Source: Lysinibacillus piscis (lineage in GTDB: Bacteria; Bacillota; Bacilli; Bacillales_A; Planococcaceae). From it: a stretch of 64,000 nucleotides of DNA. Positions 54,309-62,894 of this stretch are shown here, one piece after another; positions within the stretch are counted from its first letter, which is position 1; each line of letters begins with the position of its first letter. The notes below the pieces were generated by a model that did not search any database, was not told the origin of the DNA, and saw only the letters and a list, made by a program, of their open reading frames with translations. The position numbers and the translations under genes were made by a program. The DNA lies in contig NZ_BRZA01000001.1 of NCBI RefSeq assembly GCF_026012395.1, forward strand, positions 1 through 64,000, in the 5' to 3' direction.

Positions 54309-55463
54309 ATGTATGAAAATATTTTAAGACATCCAGGACCAACACCGATTCCGAAAAAGGTGCAGCTTGCTATGAGTCAAGATATTTTTAGCCATCGTAG
54401 CAATGAATTTGTTACCCTTTATCGTGAAACAATGGCGTTAGTGAAGCCTATTTTTGGTACAAAGCAAGATATTTTACTGTTACCATCAGGCGGTACAGCG
54501 GCATTAGAGGCGGCTGCCGTCAATACGATTTCTGCTGGTGAGGAAGTTGTCGTTGTCACAGTTGGTGCTTTTGGTGATTACTTCGTTTCCATTTGCGAAC
54601 GCTATGGCTTCCATGTACATAAACTCGTCAAAGACTGGGGAGAAGCTTGTACAGCAGAGGAATTACGTCCATTTTTACAAGCACATCCACAAATAAAAGC
54701 TGTTTTTATTACTTATAACGAAACATCCACAGGCATTTTAAATCCAATTGCCGACTTAGCAAAAGTTGTCCATGAGGAAACAGAGGCTCTTGTCATTGTT
54801 GACGGTGTGAGCTGCCTTGGTGGTGCACCTGCTGAAATGGATGCGTGGGGCATTGATATTTTCGTTACAGGCTCGCAAAAAGCATTGATGTTACCACCAG
54901 GTCTTGCCCTCGTTGCTGTTAGTGACAAAGCGTGGCAAGTCATTGAAAAAAATCAAACACCCTCCTATTACTTAAATTTAATCAACTATCGTAGCTGGGC
55001 TGAAAAAGGGATGACACCAAATACACCTGCCATTACGCTAATTTATGGTCTACATGAAGTATGTAAGCTAATTGAAGCGGAAGGTGGCTTTGCCCAAACA
55101 GTGGCTCGCCATGAGCTGATGAAGCAAATGGTTCGTAGTGCGATGAAAGCACTGCATATCGAGCTATTAACAGAGGATGCATATGCTTCTCCAACGATTA
55201 CAGCCATTTTAGCACCAAAGGATATTGATTTAGCAGCATTTTTAGCTCATTTAAAAAATCGCTACCATCTCGATTTTGCAGGTGGTCTTGGTCATTTACA
55301 GGGCAAGATATTCCGCTTCGGTCATATGGGCTATTGCTTCCCAAGCGATATTTTACAAGCCGTGTCATTACTAGAGGCAGCATTGCAAGATTTCAACTAT
55401 ACATTTGAAGCTGGTGCAGGTGTTCTAGCTGCGCAACAAGTCTTTTTAGCTGCACAGCGCTAA
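54309..55463 (+). CDS. Class V aminotransferase (alanine--glyoxylate / serine--pyruvate type)
   Basis: The 384-residue PLP enzyme is of the PucG/AGXT family: LRHPGPTPIPKKVQLAMSQD, LLLPSGGTAALEAA, IVDGVSCLGGAPAEMDAWGI and the Schiff-base lysine in FVTGSQKALMLPPGLA. It would transfer amino groups among alanine, serine or ureidoglycine and glyoxylate or pyruvate. No purine catabolism genes are adjacent, so which reaction is unclear. ATG at 54309 is best placed after AAAAGGAG. A D-serine deaminase gene follows convergently, so serine metabolism is a theme. Confidence 0.88.
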   Translation: MYENILRHPGPTPIPKKVQLAMSQDIFSHRSNEFVTLYRETMALVKPIFGTKQDILLLPSGGTAALEAAAVNTISAGEEVVVVTVGAFGDYFVSICERYGFHVHKLVKDWGEACTAEELRPFLQAHPQIKAVFITYNETSTGILNPIADLAKVVHEETEALVIVDGVSCLGGAPAEMDAWGIDIFVTGSQKALMLPPGLALVAVSDKAWQVIEKNQTPSYYLNLINYRSWAEKGMTPNTPAITLIYGLHEVCKLIEAEGGFAQTVARHELMKQMVRSAMKALHIELLTEDAYASPTITAILAPKDIDLAAFLAHLKNRYHLDFAGGLGHLQGKIFRFGHMGYCFPSDILQAVSLLEAALQDFNYTFEAGAGVLAAQQVFLAAQR

Positions 55464-55465
55464 AG

Positions 55466-55508
55466 ATAAACCGCCAAATCCCCTATTTAGTGGATTTAGC
55501 GGTTTATT
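55466..55508. terminator. Bidirectional terminator
   Basis: The stem ATAAACCGC.AAATCC with its complement, T-rich on both sides, between convergent genes. Confidence 0.85.
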
Positions 55509-55511
55509 TTA

Positions 55512-56825
55512 TTAGCTATTCGCTTTTTGTAAATACGCCTCACGCATCTCTTGTGGAACCATACTACCACCTGTTGCCCATACAAGATGTGTAGCATTTG
55601 CCATTTTATCTATTAAATCATGTCGCTGTAAATAATGCTGCCCATACTGCTGTAAACGAATCGCCCCTAGCATTCCCGCATGTGCAGAGGGCTCTAAAAA
55701 TAACATTTCCGCCTCCATCGCCAGCTTCAAGGATGTCAATAGCTCCTCATCTGTCACTGTATAACAGCCACTAATATATGTTTCCATCACTTTCCCAACA
55801 AACTTAGAGGCACGTCCAACAGCCAGACCGTCCGCCTCTGTCCGATTATCCAAGCCAATATCTTCTACACTAATTTCATCATGCAAGCCTGTTAATAAAC
55901 CAATTGTCATACATGGTGATGCGACAGGTTCTGCAAAGAAAATATGGACATGCTCGCCAAGATACTCCCGCAAGCCGTATGCCACACCTCCTGGTCCACC
56001 ACCGACTCCACATGGTAAATAAACAAATAATGGATGATTTGCATCGACCATAATGGCTACCTGCTGCAATTGTGCCTGCAAACGCTTGGCCGCTACCGCA
56101 TAGCCTGCGAATAAATCTTTGGAATTTTCATCATCAATAAAATGGCATAATGGATTTTGTTCTGCTTCTTTACGTCCCTGCTCCACTGCCACACTATAAT
56201 CTGCCTCATATTCGATAACAGTCGCTCCTTTTTCTCGCAGTAAAGCCTTTTTCCATTCCTTTGCATCGCTTGACATATGTACAACAACGTCAAAGCCTAA
56301 TTTTTTCCCCATAATACCAATACTCAAACCTAGATTACCTGTAGAACCTACTGCAATGGTGTATTGGGCAAAGAATTGCCGCATTTCCTCTGTAGCTAGC
56401 ACCGCATAATCATCTGCCTTGGTTAGCTTGCCATGTGCGATGGCTAGACGTTCTGCATGACGTAGTACCTCGAAAATTCCACCACGTGCCTTAATCGAAC
56501 CTGAAATAGGTAAAGCATGATCACACTTGACAATCATTTGCCCAGTAATTTTCATATCAAATGTCTTTTCAAGTGCCTCTTGCATTTGCGGGATAGTTTG
56601 TAGAGCAGATTCTATGAAACCATTACTTGCCCTTAGTTCAGGAAAAGCTTCTTTTAAATAGGAAGAAAAGCGTTGTAATGTTTCTTCAGCTTCTATGACC
56701 TCTGTTATCGAAAAAAGTGTTGTCTGTGCCTTTTTCGCCCAATTTGTATTTTCCCATAGTACAGTATCTTGATTTGCCATTGTTTGAAGTAGTGGAAATT
56801 GCTGAAATAATTTATTTTTCATCAT
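55512..56825 (-). CDS. dsdA: D-serine ammonia-lyase
   Basis: The 437-residue fold-type II PLP enzyme deaminates D-serine to pyruvate and ammonia. The cofactor lysine is Lys112 in SGSIKARGGIFEV; VGSTGNLGLSIGIMGKKLGF binds the substrate; YLPCGVGGGPGGVAYGL is the phosphate-binding glycine loop. Length is standard for DsdA. The start ATG at 56825 overlaps the end of the YaiI/YqxD-like gene by 14 bases, so the two are probably coupled. No dsdC regulator or dsdX permease is nearby. Confidence 0.95.
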   Translation of the reverse strand: MMKNKLFQQFPLLQTMANQDTVLWENTNWAKKAQTTLFSITEVIEAEETLQRFSSYLKEAFPELRASNGFIESALQTIPQMQEALEKTFDMKITGQMIVKCDHALPISGSIKARGGIFEVLRHAERLAIAHGKLTKADDYAVLATEEMRQFFAQYTIAVGSTGNLGLSIGIMGKKLGFDVVVHMSSDAKEWKKALLREKGATVIEYEADYSVAVEQGRKEAEQNPLCHFIDDENSKDLFAGYAVAAKRLQAQLQQVAIMVDANHPLFVYLPCGVGGGPGGVAYGLREYLGEHVHIFFAEPVASPCMTIGLLTGLHDEISVEDIGLDNRTEADGLAVGRASKFVGKVMETYISGCYTVTDEELLTSLKLAMEAEMLFLEPSAHAGMLGAIRLQQYGQHYLQRHDLIDKMANATHLVWATGGSMVPQEMREAYLQKANS

Positions 56826-57285
56826 TCAAACCCTCCATTTTTTGTGCAAAAATTGCGTGTTCACAAATTTGTCGAAATTTCATTTGGAATGAAATATTGT
56901 TTTCCTTGGTCCGTTTTTTCGGTCCCCTCGTTCTTCCACCAGCACGTCGAATCTTTTGTCCAACATGACGTATTTCTAATAAGTTTTCTATATTATCTGC
57001 TGACATTTCCCTCCCATTTTGGTCAATTGCATATCCTCCTCTTGCCAGAACCATGGCAGCTAATCCATAATCTTGTGTAATGACCACATCATGTTTCGAA
57101 AGCGCATTCACCAGTGTGAAATCAACTGAATCAGGACCTTTCGGCACCATAATTGTTATTACATTATCACGTTCTATGCGATGAGACGTATCGCAAAATA
57201 AGATTGTTTCTATCTCGTATTCAGATGATATAGCTAGCGCTAAATCCACTACAGGACAGGCATCAGCATCAATTAAAACCTTCAC
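56812..57285 (-). CDS. YaiI/YqxD family protein (DUF188, NYN-like fold)
   Basis: The 157-residue protein opens with MKVLIDADACPVVDLALAIS and contains VVITQDYGLAAMVLARGGYA and RRAGGRTRGPKKRT, all hallmarks of the YaiI/YqxD family, a PIN/NYN-like fold with conserved Asp residues suggestive of nuclease activity. Function unproven. Start is a GTG at 57285; AAAGGA lies rather far upstream (14 bases). Overlaps dsdA downstream. Confidence 0.88.
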   Translation of the reverse strand: MKVLIDADACPVVDLALAISSEYEIETILFCDTSHRIERDNVITIMVPKGPDSVDFTLVNALSKHDVVITQDYGLAAMVLARGGYAIDQNGREMSADNIENLLEIRHVGQKIRRAGGRTRGPKKRTKENNISFQMKFRQICEHAIFAQKMEGLNDEK

Positions 57286-57412
57286 AATAAGGCATCATTC
57301 CTTTCTCACAATTAGATAAGTATTCGAAACAAAAATTTTCTTAATATAATATTTTCACATCCCCTCTTGCTCATAAATTCACAAACTTTTGCCCTTCGAA
57401 AAAATAATTTTA

Positions 57413-57441
57413 TTGAATAGTCTGAAAAAAAAATATACGAT
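57413..57441 (+). promoter_or_regulatory. gdhA promoter
   Basis: -35 TTGAAT (57413-57418), 17-base spacer, -10 TACGAT (57436-57441), about 30 bases before the start codon. Confidence 0.55.
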
Positions 57442-57472
57442 ACGGTTATCAAATTACTTGGGGGTTTTTACT

Positions 57473-58846
57473 ATGACAATGACAACTGTAAGCAATGAAC
57501 AATTAGCAAAAGAGTATGTGGATGGTGTATTTGAACAATTAAAACAGCAAAATGGTCATCAAGCAGAGTTTTTACAAGCTGCTGAAGAAATTTTCCTTTC
57601 ATTAGTACCTGTCTTTACACAACACCCTGAATACATTAAAGCAAACATCTTATCTCGTATCGTAGAACCAGATCGTATCATTTCTTTCCGTGTTGCTTGG
57701 CAAGATGACAATAACCAAGTGCAAGTAAACCGTGGCTATCGTGTACAATACAGCAACGTAATGGGTCCTTACAAAGGCGGACTTCGCTTCCACCCATCTG
57801 TAAATGAATCCATCATTAAGTTTTTAGGCTTTGAGCAAATTTTCAAAAATGCATTAACAGGCCAACCAATCGGTGGTGGTAAAGGTGGCTCTAACTTCGA
57901 CCCTAAAGGGAAATCAGATTCAGAAATTATGCGCTTCTGTCAAGCATTTATGACTGAATTATACCGCCATATTGGTCCTGATGTCGATGTTCCTGCTGGT
58001 GATATTGGTGTTGGCGGTCGTGAAATTGGTTATTTATGGGGACAATATAAGCGCATTACAAAAGCAAATGAATCAGGCGTGTTAACAGGGAAAAATCCTG
58101 TGTATGGCGGTTCATTAGCACGTAAAGAAGCAACAGGCTACGGTACAGTTTACTTTGTGAACGAAATGTTAAAAGATGCAAATGAATCATTTGCAGGCAA
58201 AACAGTCGTTGTTTCTGGTTCTGGAAATGTTTCTATTTATGCGATTGAAAAAGCACAGGAATTCGGTGCAAAGGTAGTTGCTTGCTCTGATTCTTCAGGC
58301 TATGTTTATGATGCAGATGGCTTAGACTTAGATGCGATTAAAGAAATTAAAGAAGTAAAAGGTGATCGTATTTCAACATATGTCAACTATCGCCCAAATG
58401 CTACCTTTACAGAAGGCTGCACAGGTATTTGGTCAATTCCATGTGATATTGCCTTACCATGTGCAACACAAAACGAAATTAATGGTGAGTCTGCTCGTAC
58501 ATTAATCGCAAATGGTGTAAAAGCAATTGGAGAAGGTGCAAACATGCCATCAGACCTTGAAGCAATCAATGAATTCCTAGAAGCTGGCGTATTATTTGGT
58601 CCTGCCAAAGCTGCTAATGCTGGTGGTGTTGCTGTATCTGCACTTGAAATGGCACAAGATTCAAGCCGTGTATTCTGGTCATTTGAAGAAGTAGATGCAA
58701 AATTACACCAAATCATGGAAAATATTTATGCAGAGAGTAAAGCTGCTGCTGAAAAATACGGCTACCCTGGTAACCTTGTTGTCGGTGCAAATATCGCTGG
58801 CTTCGTCAAAGTAGCAGATGGTTTATTAATGGAAGGTGTTTACTAA
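57473..58846 (+). CDS. gdhA: NADP-specific glutamate dehydrogenase
   Basis: The 457-residue hexameric glutamate dehydrogenase forms glutamate from 2-oxoglutarate and ammonia. NVMGPYKGGLRFHPSVNESI holds the substrate lysine, and GQPIGGGKGGSNFDPKGKSD the catalytic lysine; VDVPAGDIGVGGREIGYLWG and the Rossmann VVVSGSGNVSIYAIEKAQEF follow. Length and sequence are those of the NADP-dependent, biosynthetic type rather than the Bacillus RocG/GudB type. ATG at 57473 follows TTGGGGG; longer in-frame starts cross the promoter and are rejected. Confidence 0.94.
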   Translation: MTMTTVSNEQLAKEYVDGVFEQLKQQNGHQAEFLQAAEEIFLSLVPVFTQHPEYIKANILSRIVEPDRIISFRVAWQDDNNQVQVNRGYRVQYSNVMGPYKGGLRFHPSVNESIIKFLGFEQIFKNALTGQPIGGGKGGSNFDPKGKSDSEIMRFCQAFMTELYRHIGPDVDVPAGDIGVGGREIGYLWGQYKRITKANESGVLTGKNPVYGGSLARKEATGYGTVYFVNEMLKDANESFAGKTVVVSGSGNVSIYAIEKAQEFGAKVVACSDSSGYVYDADGLDLDAIKEIKEVKGDRISTYVNYRPNATFTEGCTGIWSIPCDIALPCATQNEINGESARTLIANGVKAIGEGANMPSDLEAINEFLEAGVLFGPAKAANAGGVAVSALEMAQDSSRVFWSFEEVDAKLHQIMENIYAESKAAAEKYGYPGNLVVGANIAGFVKVADGLLMEGVY

Positions 58847-58856
58847 TAAAAAAGCA

Positions 58857-58899
58857 AAACAGATGATAACACGCCCCTGTTATCATCTGTTTTATTTTT
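58857..58899 (+). terminator. gdhA terminator
   Basis: A perfect 16-bp stem AAAACAGATGATAACA with its complement, then TTTTATTTTT. Confidence 0.9.
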
Positions 58900-58924
58900 C
58901 AACAATTTATCTACACAATTTTAT

Positions 58925-58958
58925 TGCTGACACTTCACTTTCGCACAATAAACATCCG
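58925..58958 (+). repeat. Copy of a dispersed GC-richer repeat module
   Basis: The sequence TGCTGACACTTCACTTTCGC followed by ACAATAAACATCCG closely matches 62717-62750 (GCTGACGTTTCACTTTCGCG then CAGAAAACATTTG). See the inverted repeat at 62684-62855. Confidence 0.55.
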
Positions 58959-59066
58959 TCTCCAGTGTAATGGATTGAATATTATTTTCACGAACATTTT
59001 GGGTATTAACCATTTAAAATATTCGTGTTATAATCATGGTACTTTATAAATATTGGAGGTTTTTTT

Positions 59067-59753
59067 GTGGAATTATTGTATACAGGTAAAACAAAAAATG
59101 TATTCAAGTTAGAAGACGGACATTATTTATTGAAATTTAAGGACGATGTAACGGGTGAAAACGGCGTATTCGATCCAGGCGCAAACACAGTTGGTTTGAC
59201 GATTGATGGTGCTGGCTTAGCTGGGCTACGTTTAACATCTTATTTTTATGCAAAATTAAATGAGCAAGGCGTTCCAACGCATTATGTGGACGCTAATTTT
59301 GAGGATGCAACGATGACGGTTAAGCCTGCTACTGTATTCGGTAAAGGTTTAGAGGTGATTTGTCGTTTTAAAGCTGTTGGTTCATTCCTACGCCGTTATG
59401 GTGCTTATGTACAGGAAGGTCAAGATTTAGATGCGTTTGTGGAAGTAACGATTAAGGATGATGAGCGCCAAGACCCGCCTATTTCTGAGGACGCACTGGC
59501 AATGTTAAACCTATTAACACATGAGGAATACGCTGTATTAAAGCAACGCACAGTGGATATTGCTAAATTCGTAGGCACTGAGCTTGCTACAAAAGGCTTA
59601 ACATTATATGATATTAAGCTAGAATTTGGTCGTGATGCACAAACAAATGAGATTTTATTAATCGATGAAATTTCAGGTGGTAATATGCGTGCTTATAAAG
59701 GTGAACAATATATTGAGCCATTAGAGCTTGAAAAGATTATGTTAGCTGATTAA
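59067..59753 (+). CDS. Diverged SAICAR synthase-like protein (PurC family)
   Basis: The 228-residue protein has the PurC fold outline: LLYTGKTKNVFKLEDGHYLL and LKFKDDVTGENGVFD at the start, TVFGKGLEVICRFKAVGSFL in the middle and EILLIDEISGGNMRAYKG near the end. Canonical PurC has KDxxTAFNG and DEISPDxxR; here these read KDDVTGENG and DEISGGNMR, so substrate and aspartate contacts differ. It is outside any pur operon. It may be a second, specialised SAICAR synthase or act on another substrate. Start is a GTG after TTGGAGG. Confidence 0.75.
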   Translation: MELLYTGKTKNVFKLEDGHYLLKFKDDVTGENGVFDPGANTVGLTIDGAGLAGLRLTSYFYAKLNEQGVPTHYVDANFEDATMTVKPATVFGKGLEVICRFKAVGSFLRRYGAYVQEGQDLDAFVEVTIKDDERQDPPISEDALAMLNLLTHEEYAVLKQRTVDIAKFVGTELATKGLTLYDIKLEFGRDAQTNEILLIDEISGGNMRAYKGEQYIEPLELEKIMLAD

Positions 59754-59756
59754 CCA

Positions 59757-59803
59757 AAATAGCCATCTGCTGAAGTTTATTATTTAAGCAGATGGCTATT
59801 TTA
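59757..59803. terminator. Bidirectional terminator
   Basis: A perfect 16-bp stem AAAATAGCCATCTGCT with its complement; it contains the stop of the minus-strand neighbour. Confidence 0.9.
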
Positions 59804-60230
59804 CATCAATATTCACTATATAAGAAGCACTTCCTTTATGCCATCTACCAGAAATCATATAGATATAGCTTCCTTTCTCTTGTGATGCCAAAAAAATATT
59901 TCCTTCGACTGACACGACTTTATTTGCATTGGAATTGCTCCATTCTTCTACTACAATTTCTTCAATAGGTTGTTTTTGAAACTCCACCTTTATTGCACTT
60001 TGAGGTGAAACAACAGTTGGTACAATTTGATGATGCGCTAGTAGCTCAGGTGGCGAAATTTTATCCACACAGGTAGCATTCACTAGTTTGTTCCAACAAT
60101 AAGAACCTTGTACAACCTCCATTTTTTTACTATCTACAGACACAGTAGGCATAGGTGGCTCCATATTGAGCACAAGTATAATGACTAAAAACACACCTAA
60201 TCCTAGCAATGTAAGAACGAATTTTTTCAT
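59796..60230 (-). CDS. Membrane-anchored extracellular protein of unknown function
   Basis: The 144-residue protein has a short basic start and one hydrophobic segment (residues 4-21), so it is exported and probably stays anchored. The outer part contains VVQGSYCWNKLVNATCVDKI then SPPELL, with two Cys that could form a disulfide, and a C-terminal beta-rich region. Similar GSYCW...C...PPELL patterns occur in Bacillaceae hypothetical proteins. Function unknown. ATG at 60230 follows GGGGA. Confidence 0.7.
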   Translation of the reverse strand: MKKFVLTLLGLGVFLVIILVLNMEPPMPTVSVDSKKMEVVQGSYCWNKLVNATCVDKISPPELLAHHQIVPTVVSPQSAIKVEFQKQPIEEIVVEEWSNSNANKVVSVEGNIFLASQEKGSYIYMISGRWHKGSASYIVNIDVK

Positions 60231-60357
60231 GACATCCCCTCCCCTATCATTTTTTATATAATAACGTAAACACTCATCTAAAATACAGATTTCTTATGAA
60301 ACTTTTTAGCAATTCATTCGTATCTTATACTAGTAGATAATAATTGGAGGTAATTTG

Positions 60358-61017
60358 ATGACAATGTATGATGATAAACCACAGGAAAGGCGAGCGTTGA
60401 ATCCATTTTTATCCGTTTGGCTTCATCCAAAGCAAACTGCTCGTTATATCATAGATGAAAAATCGATGGGCTATGCGATTTTCATACTATCCATTGGTTT
60501 TATCGGCTCTTCATTATCGGGGCTTATTGATAGTGACATACTAATGGATATGCCATTGTGGCTACTTATCGTGTTACTACTTGTGTTAGGTCCTATTATA
60601 GGTCTTATTAGTATTAGCATTTCAGCACTAGCCATATGGTTGTTTGGTAAACTACTTAAAGGAACAGCTACATATACGCAATTATTTAAAGCACTTAGTT
60701 TAACAGCGATTCCATTTATTTTGTTAATTCCTTTTTACGGCTTGTGGCTTGTCACAGCACCCGATTCTTTAATGAATATCAGTTTTACAGGTGAGATTCC
60801 ATGGATTTTTTGGCCGACAATACTGGTAACCGTTGTGTCAAGTATTTGGTCTTTCGTCATATCAGTAGGTATTGTCGCTGAAGCACATCAGTTTTCCAAT
60901 TGGAAAGGCTTCTTCACTCTTTTAATCCCTTCCATTGTGTTAGGCATTTTATTCTTTGTTCTTGTAGTGATTATTATGATTATTATGCTCATCGTTGTTA
61001 GTGGGATGATGCTATAA
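60358..61017 (+). CDS. Yip1 family membrane protein
   Basis: The 219-residue protein has a soluble start (NPFLSVWLHPKQTARYIIDE) typical of bacterial YIP1-domain proteins, then five predicted membrane segments and a highly hydrophobic C-terminus. Bacterial Yip1 proteins have no defined role. ATG at 60358 follows GGAGG seven bases upstream. Single gene. Confidence 0.82.
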   Translation: MTMYDDKPQERRALNPFLSVWLHPKQTARYIIDEKSMGYAIFILSIGFIGSSLSGLIDSDILMDMPLWLLIVLLLVLGPIIGLISISISALAIWLFGKLLKGTATYTQLFKALSLTAIPFILLIPFYGLWLVTAPDSLMNISFTGEIPWIFWPTILVTVVSSIWSFVISVGIVAEAHQFSNWKGFFTLLIPSIVLGILFFVLVVIIMIIMLIVVSGMML

Positions 61018-61024
61018 CAAAGAC

Positions 61025-61054
61025 GCCCTCTCCCATCTAGGAGAAGGGCTTTTG
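61025..61054. terminator. Terminator between convergent genes
   Basis: The stem GCCCTCTCC with GGAGAAGGGC (one mismatch), then TTTTG. Confidence 0.75.
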
Positions 61055-61057
61055 TTA

Positions 61058-62266
61058 TTACATCACTTTGGATAAAACGGCTTGCTGTTGAAACAGCTCT
61101 GATACGCCTGATTCTACCGCTGCCCCACTGACTGCACGTGATACTACTTCTACAACACGTTCATCAAATGATTTTGGCACGATATATTCCTCCTGTAGCT
61201 CCTCATCACTTACTAATGATGCAATTGCCTCCACAGCCGCTAATTTCATCGCCTCATTAATATCGGTTGCTCGCACATCAAGCGCCCCGCGGAAAATACC
61301 TGGGAAAGCAAGTACATTATTAATTTGATTTGGATAATCAGAACGCCCTGTCCCGATAATACGCACACCCCATGCCTTTGCATTATCATATGTGATTTCA
61401 GGATTTGGATTGGCTAATGCAAAGACAATTGGATCATCATTCATGGATTGAATATGCGCCTCTGTTAATAAATTGGCTACGGATACGCCAATAAAGACAT
61501 CTGCGCCACGAAGTGCATCCTCTAATGTACCATGAATCTTCTCTGGATTTGTTAAATGTGCCACGGCTTCCTTAATTGGATTCATCCCTTCTGCACGTCC
61601 CTCATAAATTAAGCCCTTTGTATCGCACATATAAATATTTTTATAGCCCATTTGCACAAGAATACGCAAAATCGCAATTCCCGCTGCACCTGCCCCATTA
61701 ATCACAATCTTCATTGTTTCAACATCTTTTTTGACAATACGATTGGCATTAATCATCCCTGCTCCGACAACAATCGCTGTGCCATGCTGGTCATCGTGGA
61801 AAACAGGAATATTACACTCTCGACGTAAACGGTCTTCAATTTCAAAGCAACGTGGTGCAGAAATATCCTCTAAGTTAACAGCACCAAATGTTGGAGCAAG
61901 CGCCTTCACAATGCTGACAATCTCATCTGAATTTTTTGTATCTAAACATATTGGAAACGCATCAACATTGGCAAAACGCTTGAGTAAAATCGCCTTCCCC
62001 TCCATCACAGGTAGCGCCGCTTCAGGTCCAATATCCCCCAACCCTAAAACAGCCGTACCGTCCGACACAACAGCTACCATATTGCCCTTCATCGTATAGT
62101 CATAGACAAGCGATCGATTTTTTTCAATTTCTAAGCATGGTGCAGCAACGCCTGGTGAGTAGGCAAGACTTAAATCATATGAATCTTGTACAGGCACTTT
62201 TGATTGTACCTCTAGCTTACCACCATATTGTCCATGCATCTCTAACGCTTTTTTCATAATATCCAT
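61058..62266 (-). CDS. NAD(P)-dependent malic enzyme
   Basis: The 402-residue malic enzyme oxidatively decarboxylates malate to pyruvate. Motifs: DLSLAYSPGVAAPCLEIEKN, VAVVSDGTAVLGLGDIGPEA, the catalytic Lys and Asp region FPICLDTKNSDEIV, FHDDQHGTAIVVGAGMINA and IVINGAGAAGIAILRIL for NAD(P). Start is the ATG at 62266 behind AGGATGGGG; longer in-frame starts lack a site. Resembles the short Bacillus YtsJ/MaeA types; coenzyme preference is not certain. Confidence 0.93.
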   Translation of the reverse strand: MDIMKKALEMHGQYGGKLEVQSKVPVQDSYDLSLAYSPGVAAPCLEIEKNRSLVYDYTMKGNMVAVVSDGTAVLGLGDIGPEAALPVMEGKAILLKRFANVDAFPICLDTKNSDEIVSIVKALAPTFGAVNLEDISAPRCFEIEDRLRRECNIPVFHDDQHGTAIVVGAGMINANRIVKKDVETMKIVINGAGAAGIAILRILVQMGYKNIYMCDTKGLIYEGRAEGMNPIKEAVAHLTNPEKIHGTLEDALRGADVFIGVSVANLLTEAHIQSMNDDPIVFALANPNPEITYDNAKAWGVRIIGTGRSDYPNQINNVLAFPGIFRGALDVRATDINEAMKLAAVEAIASLVSDEELQEEYIVPKSFDERVVEVVSRAVSGAAVESGVSELFQQQAVLSKVM

Positions 62267-62545
62267 TGAACCCCATCCTTTACTTTGTGAAATTTGATTA
62301 TATTTCAGTATGTTAGTGGTTTGTGAAAGGATAGTCAATTAATTTTCAGAAAATTCTTTTTAATGTTTGATATATCAACATTTTTAAACCATTTCTTTAT
62401 CGTTCATCATTTCACAATCAATTATTTCACAATAAAATACTAGATGTTCAATCATTGGCATTGACTACGTATAACACCATTTAACCTGCTCATTTTTTCA
62501 CATAGTATTTTTGTGCTACAAATGAGAATCTTTTCACAAATCAGT

Positions 62546-62559
62546 TGTAAGCGGATACA
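62546..62559. promoter_or_regulatory. cre-like sequence before the candidate small RNA
   Basis: TGTAAGCGGATACA fits the cre consensus at 12 of 14 positions and ends seven bases before the -35 of the candidate small RNA promoter. It is also about 280 bases upstream of the divergent malic enzyme gene. Confidence 0.35.
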
Positions 62560-62565
62560 TACACG

Positions 62566-62595
62566 TTCACATTTTGTTCACAAATATGTTATAAT
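62566..62595 (+). promoter_or_regulatory. Promoter of the candidate small RNA
   Basis: -35 TTCACA (62566-62571), 18-base spacer, perfect -10 TATAAT (62590-62595), with the expected start at about 62601. Confidence 0.6.
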
Positions 62596-62601
62596 CAATT
62601 A

Positions 62602-62689
62602 CGCCCCAGCGTAATTGCGTCTGGATTTTTTTCGAGTTCACTCGAAAAAGCTCCTCTTCAAAATCCATGACATCCGCTGGGGCTTTTAT
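62602..62689 (+). ncRNA. Candidate structured small RNA with an exposed anti-Shine-Dalgarno bulge
   Basis: The sequence folds as one long interrupted hairpin with three perfect stems: P1 GCCCCAGCG (62603-62611) with 62675-62683; P2 TGGATTTT (62622-62629) with 62660-62667; P3 TTTCGAG (62630-62636) with 62641-62647, closed by the tetraloop TTCA. A 12-base bulge on the 3' side (62648-62659) contains GCTCCTCTTC, complementary to a Shine-Dalgarno. A consensus promoter lies in front and TTTTAT follows P1, so P1 can end transcription. No known RNA family is recognised with certainty. It could instead be part of a palindromic repeat element. Confidence 0.55.
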
Positions 62690-62855
62690 CTTGATTCAGT
62701 GAATATCTTTTTATTTGCCGCTGACGTTTCACTTTCGCGCAGAAAACATTTGTATCGAAAGCGCAGTGCAACGTAGCGACAATCTTTTTTGTGCGAAAGC
62801 GTAGCGGCAGCAACAGATACAGGCGTTTGGACACCCACTGAATCAAGATAAAAGC
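62684..62855. repeat. Large imperfect inverted repeat element
   Basis: The outer arms CTTTTATCTTGATTCAGTG (62683-62701) and its exact complement (about 62834-62852) are 19 bp. Inside, TTGCCGCT.ACG..CTTTCGC-like sequence at 62715-62740 is mirrored at 62775-62810, so the whole could form a hairpin of about 170 bases. There is no protein-coding content beyond chance frames. Size and structure resemble a MITE or another palindromic repeat. Confidence 0.6.
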
Positions 62856-62894
62856 TGGCATTCTCCCCCTCCCTATTGAGGTAGAGGTCTTCTG

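Noticed and set aside
61731-62099. 122-codon plus-strand frame within the malic enzyme gene
   Set aside because: Antisense of conserved malic enzyme motifs; a chance frame.
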